From Epiperipatus broadwayi (lineage: Eukaryota > Onychophora > Udeonychophora > Euonychophora > Peripatidae): a stretch of DNA of 64,000 nucleotides. The notes under the pieces are model-generated. The model did not search any database. It was not told where the DNA came from and saw only the letters and a program-made list of their open reading frames with translations. The position numbers were made by a program, and so were the translations under genes. The stretch spans positions 22,585,401 to 22,649,400 of the forward strand of contig JAQFVV010000001.1 of the NCBI GenBank assembly GCA_028023455.1, in the 5' to 3' direction. Shown here piece after piece: positions 38,446 to 50,230 of this stretch. Every line of letters starts with the position of its first letter. Positions within the stretch are counted from its first letter, which is position 1.

Positions 38446-41400
38446 CTCTACACATCCCATTTTTTATATAAATATAGGAATAACATCTATATATTAATAT
38501 TGCACATTGTAAATCTTTCTTGCCCAATATGTTTTGATGTTGCCACACAATCTAATTAAATATTATTTATATTAATATATTTCCATTCACATATTTTGAC
38601 TTTCAAACGTTTTTAATTTCCTTCATTAAAAGAGAAATCCAATTCATTTCCATTTCAAAAGCATCAGTTGCTGGCAAAAATTTAATGCATATCTATTTTT
38701 TTAAAATTATATCAATATTTCTGAGTTCTTAACTAGTACAAACTCTCAGTATTTATAATGTTAAATAAACTACCATCACCCTTTCAAAATTATTTACACA
38801 CCATGATCCCTTTTCTTTTCATCATTTAACAATTACTTAAATACTTATCCTTTCACTTTTTCAAGACAAAATACTTTCCATTTTTCATTCTTCAATTTTT
38901 ACTTATCTAATAAATCCCAATATCTTAAAGATTTTTTTCTCATGATATTTCATTTTTGCACATCCGCCATCCCCACCCTTTCTTTAAAAATAGTTCATAT
39001 ATTTTATATTATTTGCCAAAACTGCCATATCATTGCAAAAAATAATTGGCCTATTATCATTTATTATGAAAATTTTCACATGTATTCTCAATCTTTAAAT
39101 TTTAATCTTGAATTCTTTTGAAATAAAACTATAATGAATATATCTCTTTTAATCCAATTTCATATTTAATATAATTCAATTCTATGTCCCTGATTGGTAT
39201 TTAGAAATAATTATAAATCATTCTTAACAATTTCCCATATTTTTAAATTTTCTCTACAATCTATTCCTATTGACCCAGTTCATTCATTTCTATTTTTAAA
39301 AATGAAATATATAATGTTGATTTCTCCATAAAACATTTCAATCAGTACAACAACAATGATTAAATTATTCTACATCTGTTTTCCTTAATGGAATCCATTC
39401 TGAATCTTTTTTAAGATTTTATTCTCTTTCATACAAGTTCTAATCCTAATTCTCTCTCTATATATATATATATATTGTATATGTAAATATTTTATAAACT
39501 ATGAAAGTTAATAAATATTTTCTTTATATATATATAACAATTTAATTCTCACATAATTTTCCTTCATTTATAATTTTATCAAATATAGTTTTACTAAAGT
39601 TTTTGTTTTTTTTTGCCCTTGCATACTTTTTTTCATAACTATTTATAGTATACCTCCATATCATCTTGTCTTGCTTTTCTCTACACTCCACTTTTTATCA
39701 GATTACTCAAGGTATTTATTTATATAGGTCTCGGTAGGAGTATAAACAGGTAAATAGATAAGTAGAATAATCAATGAATAAATAAATAAAAAACAAACTG
39801 GAATTCCTTAAAAGATACAACATGCCTTGACAATGATTCTTTATAGAGTAAGAGATTTCTGAATTAATTCGAACTGAAGCAAAAAAGAAAAATCAATTCA
39901 ATTGATTGGATGGAATTATTTATGAAGAATCCATCACTTTAATGCTAAAACATCATATAACATTAGCAACTGATCTCTCTTTTTTTTTCTTACAGTGGGA
40001 ATAACAGTTAATTTTATTTTAATAATAAAAAATTTTATATTATAGTGTAGACTAATTTTTTGTATTTACAACTCTTAAGATTTTGTATTAGATAAAGTAA
40101 GCTATTTTATATTTATGAACAAATCCATTTCATTTTGTAGCAGAACATATTTTATCTGATATAGAGTATATTTATTTGAAATTGCATCAGATTGTGTTAT
40201 TGGGATTTAATTTTTTTTTAAAAAAAATACACTTTATTATTATTTAAATTATCAGTTGTTGTGCTATTATTTGCTGACAATTTCTGACCTTTGCTTATCT
40301 TAATAATTTTTATCAAAATTTTTCAATAGCCATTACTAATTCATTTTGGCACAAAAGCACAATTTGATTACAATCAGATAATATCAAATTTTAAATTCTT
40401 AATTATAGCAATAAAAATTGTTTTTATTTATGTTACACACACACCAAAAAATACAGTACTATTAACATTGATGTATGTGTGATGTTTTATTCCATAGGAC
40501 ATTAGTTTATATTTGGATTATTGCTACAACAGCATAGCCTAGATTCCTGTGTTTGTGAATTGAAATGAGAAAAGAAGACTTTATTTTTCTTTGCTTGATA
40601 TTTACAATTGTCTTATCTAGCATAGGCATCTTAAAAATCATTAATATACTTTTTATATTTTGCATTTTTTTATGCTGCCCTCCACTTTTTCATTAATAGA
40701 TTATGACGTTCTTTTTAAAACATGTCTTGTTTCTTATCTATATGCTGTTTTCATTTTAGTTTTTTATCCATCTGTTATCATTGGTATGGCTTATAACTTT
40801 GTGTTTTATATTATTTTGATCATAATTGGTACATCTCAGATTTAGTGATTGTAGCATTTGTTTTTTTTTTTTTGTTAAATAAAATCATGCCTGCACTATG
40901 TGGCCAATTTTATCACTAAAATTGCGTGATTTCTTTTTGAATCTTCAAACTTTAGAAACATGAACACCTCACAATGGAAATATCTTCTACCAATGGACTT
41001 TGTGATATAATTTTTTTTCTGTCACTATCTGGTCCTTTTTTTATTTAATTGATACTGTGAATTTAATGCTTGAGTTGTCATCTGCTAATTGGGTTTTCTT
41101 GATAACTGTTATTTCACCCAAGTTTGTTTCATTTGTTACAAACTCAAACATTATTTCTGCATTTGTAAATAGCTTTAACTATAATTCATAGTTTTTTTTC
41201 TACTAGAAATAAATCTATCAAGTAAAGCTTTATTTTAATATATTTGCAATTTGACTGAATTTCAATATGTTTTCATAATCATTCTGGCTTTTAGATTGAA
41301 ATTGTCTCTTAATAAAATGGTTAGTGGTTTGGAACAAAATATTTCATAAATTGCCTTATCATACATTATATCCAAGGGATGCATTAATCTTATAGATATA

Positions 41401-41903
41401 TATACATAAAATTTTATGCATGGCTGGTCTAAAAATATTAACAAATATGGCTGACTTTAGCTTGAATACAATATAAGTTATAAAAATTAGTTTGAAACAG
41501 TTTAAGTAAAGTCTCTAGTTCTTTTGTAAGTTTACATCAATTTTATCAGGAGCCTACCTTAATTATTTTTTATTTATGCTTATTTTTAGGAAACTTAGAG
41601 GATAATAATGAGCAAATCATTCCTTTAAAAAATTATTTCATTGCTATTTACTGAGTTTGACTTAAAGAAAAGTCATGTAGAAGAAACAATATTTATTTAC
41701 ATAAATAAATATATAGCTAGGTTAATTTGTTTTTGTGAATATTACTCATTTGTTATCTACATTTAATTGGATTTAATATTGTCATGTGTGTACTTCGATA
41801 ATTATACATGAGTCTTTATTGCTTTATATAGATTATATTGAAATTACTATACAGAAAAAGAATCAGAATTAAAACCAATTCTTTTTTTATGTTGCACTTC
41901 AAG
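38446..41903. other. Intergenic stretch, nothing recognised
   Basis: The stretch is A/T-rich, with T-rich low-complexity sequence and a short (AT)n near 39460. Open frames here are short and have the composition of chance translations of A/T-rich DNA. Confidence 0.6.
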
Positions 41904-42887
41904 TATACAATAGTCAAATATGTTTAAAAATACATATATACAAGCAACAAAGATTACAAATTATAAAATTATTATAAAAAAGCCTTTTTCGGCAAATTGT
42001 TTTTTTTTTTTCCCTTTTCAATATGTCTCCACGATTTAAAGCACATACAGCGACATCTATATCAATACATGATAGAAGATAGATAAACAAATGGATATTT
42101 GACATGATCTATTATGTGATTTCCCCCCCCCCTCAATTCTACTACAAAATTACTCTGTTATATATATTGAATGGATATATATCCACATATATTAATTAAT
42201 TAACTATCCATTCTTTATCCATTAACCACTTATTATTTAACTTAATGGATGTTTTGTATATATTCATACAGTTGTTTTTATTATACATGATGTAGTTTGT
42301 TTCATATATTTTACGTCTATTAACATTTTTAATATAATCAAGAACACTTATATTATCAATACAATTTATTTTATGTCCATACTGCAAATAATGAACATAT
42401 AACGCAGATATATGCGTTATATGTTCATTATTTGCAGTATGGACATAAAATAAATTGTATTGATAATATAAGTGTTCTTGATTATATTAAAAATGTTAAT
42501 AGACGTAAAATATATGAAACAAACTACATCATGTATAATAAAAACAACTGTATGAATATATACAAAACATCCATTAAGTTAAATAATAAGTGGTTAATGG
42601 ATAAAAAATGGATAGTTAATTAATTAATATATGTGGATATATATCCATTCAATATATATAACAGAGTAATTTTGTAGTAGAATTGAGGGGGGGGGGGAAT
42701 CACATAATAGATCATGTCAAATATCCAGATGTCGCTGTATGTGCTTTAAATCGTGGAGACATATTGAAAAGGGCAAAAAAAAAAAAAAACATAATTTGCC
42801 GAAAAAGGCTTTTTTATAATAATTTTATAATTTGTAATCTTTGTTGCTTGTATATATGTATTTTTAAACATATTTGACTATTGTATA
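41904..42887. repeat. Near-perfect palindrome of about 1 kb
   Basis: The left arm 41904-42406 and the right arm 42413-42887 are inverted copies around a 6-bp GATATA loop (42407-42412). The inner arms encode the same 63-codon frame on opposite strands (42196-42387 and 42432-42623). These differ at one residue (DKEW against DKKW). The peptide is not recognised and is probably a chance frame. Differences between arms are a segment of about 34 bp near 42055-42095 present only on the left, the C10/G11 tract length, and A/T-run lengths. It could be a young foldback element or a recent inverted duplication. Confidence 0.9.
42123..42132. repeat. Poly-C tract in the left palindrome arm
   Basis: A run of 10 C. 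Its mirror in the right arm, at 42687-42697, is 11 G, so the tract was present before the arms were copied and has changed since. Confidence 0.9.
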
Positions 42888-43445
42888 GATTATATTATCT
42901 AAATAAATCCATGAATCCTTAATGACAATTTGGGCTATGAAAGAATGAAATTACTGCCTAACAATTAGACTTCCCTTCTTATAAGACTTATACATTACCT
43001 ACCTAATGTTGAAAGAGAGCTAAAAGAAAAGATAAAGGCAATAAACCACAGATATGCAGGAAATTTAAGCAATGTAATCATGATCCAGAATTTGAGCTAT
43101 CCACCAACCAATGATTTGACTTGGAATTTTTTACACTTTCAAGGAATCTAATCTGGAAAGTTAACACTATCTATGTTTATTGTGACAATATATTATTTAT
43201 AATAATATGTTTAACAGAAAGAAGTAGTGTTGTATTTTAAAAATATAAATGCTTAAATAACTATTTAAAAATTTTAAGGAATATATGAATTCATGAAATT
43301 GTGCAATCTGATTTTAAGAATTTTTATTTATTTTCCTATTAAAAAGACTACTAAATATCATGGAATATTACTATTATTCACTACAGAAAAAAAGCTTTCA
43401 ATGGTTTTATAAAACTTGTTGTTTGAATTAAGTCATAGTTTAGTT

Positions 43446-44160
43446 ATTACAGTAGCAATCCACACAATAATGCCATCTAATGTAAGCTCTAGTAATCAAC
43501 ATATGCCAAAAGATTATGCATTTTAATCCCTATCCAATGCCTTCCTGTGGCTTTCATTGGTGAGAAATCTTGGATCTGGAAGCAGTGAATCTGGATCTTT
43601 GCATCTAATGCAGCTTTATTTTTTTTGATTAATCATAAAGCTATGAGTCTAAACTGAAGACAATACATTTTCAATTCAAGCTAATTTATCTGTATAATCA
43701 TACAGATCTGAATTCAATTCCTTCAAAGAATAGAGGGAACTATGGTTCTTGAAAAATCAAAAACACCAAAGTATATAAATTTTGAACTGAATTGATATCT
43801 GATTGACTACACAGGCAAATTAGCTTGGATTGAAAACCTTATATTTTCAGTTTGGGTTGAAAGTTTTATAGTTAATCAAAAAGATAAATGGTAAGTGCTG
43901 AAGGGGTGCATTAAACCCAAAGATCCAAGTGCATTTCTCCCAGATCCAAAGCTCTTCACTGATGAAAGCCATAAGTTAGACAGTAGTCTGAGGATGTTAG
44001 ATAAGAAGGCACTGAATAGAGATTAAAATGTACAATCTTCAAACATCTATTGATTATTAGGGTTACACTAGATGTTTCTATTGTATGAAAAAAGTTTTAC
44101 TACTGTTTTAACAACTTGTGTAAGCACAAAGAAATGGTAATCATATGGTTTTTTAGATGA
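43446..44160. mobile_element. Palindromic repeat family, copy 6 (old)
   Basis: Both arms are present but strongly diverged. The left arm holds AGTAATCAACATATGCCAAA, TGGATCTGGAAGCAGTG and TGGATCTTTGCATCTAATGC. The right arm holds their inverted counterparts and TCCAAAGCTCTTCACTGATG. The spacer carries CACCAAAGTATATAAATTTT in the flipped orientation also seen in copy 2. Its age suggests the family has been active over a long period. Confidence 0.7.
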
Positions 44161-44999
44161 ATGATAATAGAAAGTATAATTTTAGATAATTAATATGATA
44201 TGATTTTTAATTAGTTGCCGAAAACGCTTTCTAACATTGGCTAAGGTAAAAATTTATTCCATCTATTTATTAACAGTAGCTGAGTGCACTTTTAGCTAGA
44301 GAAGACAGTTTCATAATTTTCATAAGGCAGCTAGCATGCTGCAACATTATCAGAAAAATACAATGATTAAAAACATGCTTTATATATTGGGATTTTATAG
44401 AGTCAAATTTCTTAATCAAAAAGATATCCAGTTTTATTAAAAAATAATTGGTTATTCATATAAATTTATTCACATTATATAGCTTCAATACATTACAGTA
44501 AGAAATTGTTTCTTACTAGTACTTGATGAACAAATGCCCTTCATCATACCAAAAAAAAGGGAAGTCCAAGAAAAATGCTAAGAAGAAATTAAATAATTCT
44601 GCCCATTCAATTAATGACACAGAGACCAATTTATAAAAGTTCAGATCCTAGGCAGGCGGCGGGAAGCAAAAAGAAAATATTGGCACCTGATGAAAGATTT
44701 AAAGACTCCAAAAAACAGAAGAGATAAATCCAAAGAATACAGTACACACTACTGAAAACAACCTAGGACATTACAGAATGAGCTCCCTGAGGGACCATCC
44801 CTGTCAAAAATCAGACTAAACCAAGGCATTCTTCCAGACTCACACAACAGCAAATAAGCGATGACAAAGACCAATTGTCATCGGCAGTTGAAATATCTCT
44901 CTGTGATGACTTAGAAGAAATATTCCAATAACTAATTCAATCCCACCCTCAGTCTAGCTTGCATACCTACACCACAAAGTTATGACTATAAAAATATCA

Positions 45000-45655
45000 G
45001 ATAAATGTCAAAGGCCTTCACTCTTTCAAAAGAGTATAGGCTATCAGCCACTGGATTCAACAATACACACCACAGATTATATGTCTCTCAGAAACAAAGA
45101 TAAATCTCCACACACAAGTCAATCTAAACAAACTTTTGGGTAGATTTGGGTCCTTCCATCACTCTATCTTTTCCTTGCCAACAGCAAAAGTTGCCATTCT
45201 TATTCACAATAGTTCTCTCTTTACTTCATTTAGGATGAACCAGATTAATCAGTACCTAATAATAGCTACTTTCTTTCACCAATCTTTTACCATCAATATC
45301 ATCATTTATATATATTTCTATAAAATTTTAACACTCATCAACTAATTCAGCAAATAAACCTTATCCTTGCTTCTAATCCTTTTCCAACAATCATGTTTGG
45401 AGACTTCAACAGTACACATAAAGAATTTAACTCCAAGTACTTACATCTCATTAATAGTAACCTTAGTGGAGAGTTTTCCCCTCCAGATGCCTTCTCATTC
45501 TATACACGAAAATACACACCCTTGATTGACCTGTTACTGTTTTCCCCTGAACTTCAATTGATCATCACCCCATTTCTTGAACTGGTTCCATTCTCAGACC
45601 ACTTTGCACTCACCATTAATCTGAATGTTAACTTCAATACTCAATCAACTCCCAA
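45000..45655 (+). pseudogene. LINE endonuclease (APE-like) remnant
   Basis: Frames in order read NVKGLHSF, a stop, then WIQQYTPQIICLSETKINLH, in which the SETK glutamate is the usual metal-binding residue. GDFNS follows near 45399, and PFSDHFALTINL at about 45588-45623 is the SDH motif that ends the domain. At least one stop (near 45030) and one frame change separate these pieces. In an intact element this enzyme nicks the target DNA to prime reverse transcription. Confidence 0.8.
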
Positions 45656-46238
45656 AATTTAATAGCACACTCAGACTGCTTCAAAAAAATACCACACTAA
45701 AAGCAGTAATCTCAGAATCCTACATATTTTTCAATATACTCACTCTACATCTGGTGGAAGCTTGGTTTGCCTTTATCAATATTCTGAGAGACATTATCAA
45801 ACACTTCACTTATAATAACAAAGCATCATCATTCATTATTAAAGAGATGGAAGCCATAAACAATTTTCTCAAATCCCTTCATTGCAACCTGAGTTAAAAC
45901 AACAATATAAAAACAAATTATACTGGCTGAATATCTCTCTATTAAAAAATTCAAAATTTATCTTTCCCAGCCCCATTGCTGGTCCAGAGGCTACATTAGA
46001 TGGGCTCTTGGATATATAGAAAACTGTACTCTCATCTATCATGATTAAATAATAAACTTTTCACAGATGCTATCATGCTATATGAGACCTATAAATACTT
46101 CAAAACTAAGATAACATCTAACATACTCCTCCAATGCCATGCAATAGACCAAGTAGGTTCTATTGAGCCTATGGATATCTCAGGAACAGATTTACTAAAT
46201 AAACAGATCCTTCCCAGACAGTCCTGAGATGCTATCTG

Positions 46239-47118
46239 TTGCACCTCTCCAGATTCTCTGTACCCATTATATTTAACATGCTCAATTTCCTATCTACCAA
46301 TTCTTATCAAACTGATGGTCTGTGCCCTATTTCTCTGGTCCATTTTATTAAGAAAAACCTTCTTCCTTCTCTGACGGATAATCTCAGACCCATCTCTATG
46401 ACTCCCATCATGATTAAGGTGATTGAATCAATGATTAAGGACAAAATTCAAGGAAAAATTCTTTTGTCAAGCTCGGAATTCCAGTTTGCTAGAAAAGGAA
46501 CCTCAACAGCCAATGCTATCAACCTTCTCCAGATCATCCATGATCACATCAGAACTAACAGAAAAACTTGCCTTATAGTTGTTCAGCTTAACATTGCTGG
46601 TGCTTTTGACAATGTAAAAACTAACGTTCTTCTTGAAATTCTGGGTAAATATGAAGTTCCAAAAGAATTAATCAATATTATCACAAATTTATTCTACAAT
46701 AGAGAGATCTTTATTACCCTCAATGGGAAAATTTTGTACCTGGTTTTAAGCCCTACAATTCCATTCCCCAGGGTTCCCCACTTTCATAGCATTTATCAAA
46801 TCTCTCCTTAAAAGTATAGAAAAAATTTTCCTGGCATTCACATGCTGACAGATCAATCTTTGTCCCCTCAAAAAAATTTCATTCCCAAATTAGCTTCAAA
46901 TTTTGCAAAATTATACCACTCTATTTGGACTCCATTCTAATTTGAATAAATCCTCTGCTTGGAGAATTAATACAGGCACTAATATAGCCTCCGAGTTTAC
47001 AGCCAAACCTCAAAATTTTCTTGGATTTTCGGTATTCAAATCCCATTCAGCTATGAGAAAATCCATTCAAGAGATGATTTTCAATGTAGTACAGTCATGC
47101 CAAAATCTCCTTAATTAA
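46239..47118 (+). pseudogene. LINE reverse transcriptase remnant
   Basis: The open frame 46239-46811 shows DNLRPISMTPIMIKVIESMI, QFARKGTSTANAINLLQ and LNIAGAFDNV in the normal RT order. In motif A the first aspartate (LD...AFD) is Asn. After a frame change SIPQGSPLS is found near 46754-46787, ending in a stop. At the YADD position only MLTDQSL is left (near 46842). A further frame gives GLHSNLNKSSAW and NFLGFSVFKS downstream. The loss of catalytic residues means it cannot be active. Confidence 0.85.
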
Positions 47119-47379
47119 CATTCTAATATTTCCTGGAATTAACTATTATATGATAGTCATCAATTTCAGTAACAACTTTAGTCAAAAAAATATTTTTTTA
47201 TGTTCCAAGCTCGTCTGGAATAAAAAAAATTGCAGTCATCAGCCTAAAAAATCTGAAAAAGCATTCCAAGTTCAACGGACTATCTCTACAATTCATTAAT
47301 AACTTCTTTATTCAAAAATCTTTCAATACTGTATATAAGCTCAAAACAAATTATCCTAATGCCATGTTTTTCACTCAAA

Positions 47380-47740
47380 TTGTCCTTAATGATCGGCCTC
47401 CACCAAAAAAGAATGATTGACTTACATCTATAATCTCCTCACTTAATAAAAATATAAACATAAGTGACCCCACATTTATGAAGAAGATCAACTTCTGGGA
47501 GGCATATAATCTCATCCGTACTAATAGAACTCCAAATCCTGCTATGCTTAACATTAACAACAATATCATCATCAGAAAATTCAGGTACTGGCATCTGGAG
47601 TCGAAGATTAACTTAGATGCTCTACTTACAAACAACCCATTTACTCTCTTACAGAAGACGAATTGCAAAAATAAATCCTACTTGCCAGATATGTTTTAAT
47701 GCAAATGAAACTGTCAGCCATCTGTTTTCATAGTGTCAAG
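47380..47740 (+). pseudogene. LINE C-terminal region with CCHC zinc knuckle
   Basis: The frame with FRYWHLESKIN is followed, in another frame, by CQICFNANETVSHLFS, a stop at 47731, and C. This makes C-x2-C-x8-H-x4-C at 47683-47736, the knuckle found at the end of many LINE polyproteins. The stop inside the motif is a late mutation. Confidence 0.75.
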
Positions 47741-48110
47741 CACTTCAAACTCACAGGAATACGATCTTTGCAATATCCAAAATGAAGAAGCATACACCAT
47801 TATTTCTAATTGACGTACTTCTAATTGACGACATTAAAAGTGGATTCTTCCCAGCAGTAAATGGTTACCTTCTTATTATTTATAATCTGGTCCATCAGAT
47901 GCAAATTAATATTCAATACTTTGATTAGTAACAATCATGAACTTTGCTTATCCTTGATGAACAAAATTAAAGTAAGAGAATAATTACCCCCCCCCCCCGA
48001 CATATTTATGGCCACCTGGAACCTAATCTCTCTTCCCAACAGGCCTTTGATCTAAAGAAACGACTGTATCATAAGTATTCGAGAAATAATTTATTTATTA
48101 TTAATATAAA

Positions 48111-49175
48111 AAATAGTTTGCTGCAGACGTTAAAAAAAAAAAAAAGCATCTCAAATATACAAATCAATGGTCAACACACGTGTTCATATATTGATTGCTA
48201 TATTAATCCAAAACTAATCTTGTAACTTTTTTTTCCTTCTGGATTTTGAATATCCATATCTGATTACAAATCTACTAATGACAGTTATGTTGTAAGAAAA
48301 TAGAGATACGCTGAATATTTACAAAAGAAAAATCAAGTAATAATATGTAATTTTCTTTCTGGATACAAAAGATGAAAAGTGTCATAATAAATAATTTAAT
48401 GCGAAATAAGAAAAAGTTTGCTAAATCTTTCACGAAAAAGGAAATTTGGAAGTGAGCCTTGAGGAGAATTATTTGTTAATAGGCTGATTGTGTTGTATGA
48501 TAATTAAACATATGCACATATATTTTAATTAACAACCGTTTCAAATAAGTATTAATTTATCTAAGTAGATTTCAAATAATTGCACTAAAATAAGAAATTC
48601 ATGCAAAAGCATAGAAAAATATAAGTATAAAATGTCCACTTGGAGAGTTGATTGTTTGATGATAACAACAACAACAAAAATTTCCGAGCAACAAACAGAG
48701 ATAAGTAATAAAAATTATTTCTAAATCATCGTTCCTGGTAGTTTTCCCTAACTTTTTTGACTTATATAATAACAAAAAAATGTCAAAAGTATATGTGCAT
48801 AAAGATTGCAAGCACATTCTTCAAAGCTTTTTTTTTTAATTGTTTGTTTCAATTTTATGTTTTAAAATTTAGATCGAATCAAATTAGTGAAATTACATTA
48901 TAATTTCCGGTTTAAGGGTCATGGTTGTCTTATTTTTTACCGCTTTATCTAATCAACATAATTTGTTTTTACAAAAAAAAATCATCTTGCGCAATTTATG
49001 TTAGCCCCCAATCTTTATTTTTCGAAATTATTTAGCATTGACATAATCAATCTTAGTATTTACATAATTATAGTAATAGAAGCTGAAAATATAACCCTAA
49101 TTAAAAGTTATTCGATTAGTAAACTCTCTTTGGTTGTAATTTTTTTATTGATTAATATTTTTTTACGGATTAAAA
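48111..49175 (+). promoter_or_regulatory. PPAT upstream region
   Basis: About 1 kb of A/T-rich DNA lies between the LINE remnant and the PPAT start codon. It should contain the PPAT promoter and 5' UTR, but I see no CCAAT or CRE-type motif as clear as those at PAICS. The 5' UTR may be spliced, so the true promoter could lie elsewhere. Confidence 0.35.
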
Positions 49176-49300
49176 ATGGATCCTAAGTCGGGTTTGAATG
49201 AAGCATGTGGTATATTTGGATGTGTTGCCGCTGCTAAATGGCCTACTCAATTAGATGTCGCACAAATTATATACTCTGGTCTTGTCGGTTTGCAACATAG
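49176..49300 (+). CDS. PPAT: PPAT exon 1 (amidophosphoribosyltransferase, N-terminus)
   Basis: This 125-nt exon encodes residues 1-41 and two bases of Arg42. The start [10 protein letters not shown] is a ten-residue propeptide, followed by [17 protein letters not shown]. Cys11 is the nucleophile of the Ntn-type glutaminase domain, freed by removal of the propeptide in this family. The exon ends GLVGLQHR, with AG before GTAACT, in phase 2; GQESAG would be expected next. The enzyme makes phosphoribosylamine from PRPP and glutamine, the committed and feedback-controlled step of purine synthesis. It faces away from PAICS. No defect is seen. Confidence 0.95.
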
Positions 49301-50230
49301 GTAACTCTTTATTTTATATGTAATATGTATTTTATGTGAACGTTTAACATTCACACGCGCATTCAATTATATTATTCCATATGAAAACGTGTGGGGGATA
49401 GATGCGCGTAACCACATGCATACATTTAATTTTGTTCAGGAAGTTCATAATATTTGCTAAAGTGTTTGCTTATATTCTGTTAAGAAACAAAATCGATTTT
49501 TTTTTTTTTAATGTTAAAATTTATTTAGACATTTTAAAATTTGATTATTCCTGAACCGGTTTTATGTAGAAAAATAAAATGATTAAGTCAAATCTTCCCA
49601 TTTTTTATTTTTTTATATCCTACTTACAGAATTATTTGAAATATTTTAAGTATAAGTACAAATTATGAACAGACACGTACATAAGCAACTCTTTCTACTT
49701 TATTATCACTATATGAATTCTCTTCTTACCATTTTATAAACATCATTCCTCCTTTTTTTTTTTTTTTATATATGTCAAAGTCTTGACGGAGCATCTGAGA
49801 AAGAAAGAAAGTACCTAATGATTTTCATTAGCTGAATATTTCACAACTTTCGCTTCACAATTAAATCACATGATTTTGTCTTTTAGTTATTAAAGAAGCT
49901 TGGCAACATTTTATGGTAGAATTATTTGAAATATATGTATTAAAATATTGTACTGATTTATATATGTAATAAAAGTATATATACACACACACTCTCTTGT
50001 ATGCTACTTAACAGATTCAATTTGCGTTACAACATTTAACATTTACAAAAACATCTCTAGTTAATTAATTCAAGTTTCTTGCTTTGACATAAACTCTTGT
50101 GGAATGTGAATTTTATTATATCTCCTCAAGATTGTTTATAAATTCATAACACACCTAAAGATTTATTTCTAACATTGCAGTAATTCATAAAATATTTTGA
50201 TTTACAATAAGTGGATACTAAATACATTTT

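Larger units (their letters stand above)
44530..48110 (+). mobile_element. Degraded APE-type non-LTR retrotransposon
   Basis: This region is visibly less A+T-rich than its surroundings and has the order of a LINE: an upstream part with coding character (TQQQISDDKDQLSSAVEISL near 44850-44910), then endonuclease, reverse transcriptase and a C-terminal zinc knuckle. Many frameshifts and in-frame stops show it is dead. A run of 12 C interrupts its 3' part at 47987-47998, after which QAFDLKKRLYHKYSRNN near 48040-48090 may be the protein end. The 5' and 3' limits are estimates. It occupies more than a quarter of the space between the divergent PAICS and PPAT starts. Confidence 0.8.

Noticed and set aside
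42196-42623. Two identical 63-codon frames on opposite strands as paired genes
   Set aside because: They mirror each other because the DNA is a palindrome. The Asn/Ile/Lys-rich peptide has the composition of random A/T-rich sequence and no recognised domain.
41904-44160. CRISPR-like or phage-type repeat array
   Set aside because: The repeats are inverted and unequal, without regular spacers, and the window is clearly animal DNA with spliced genes.
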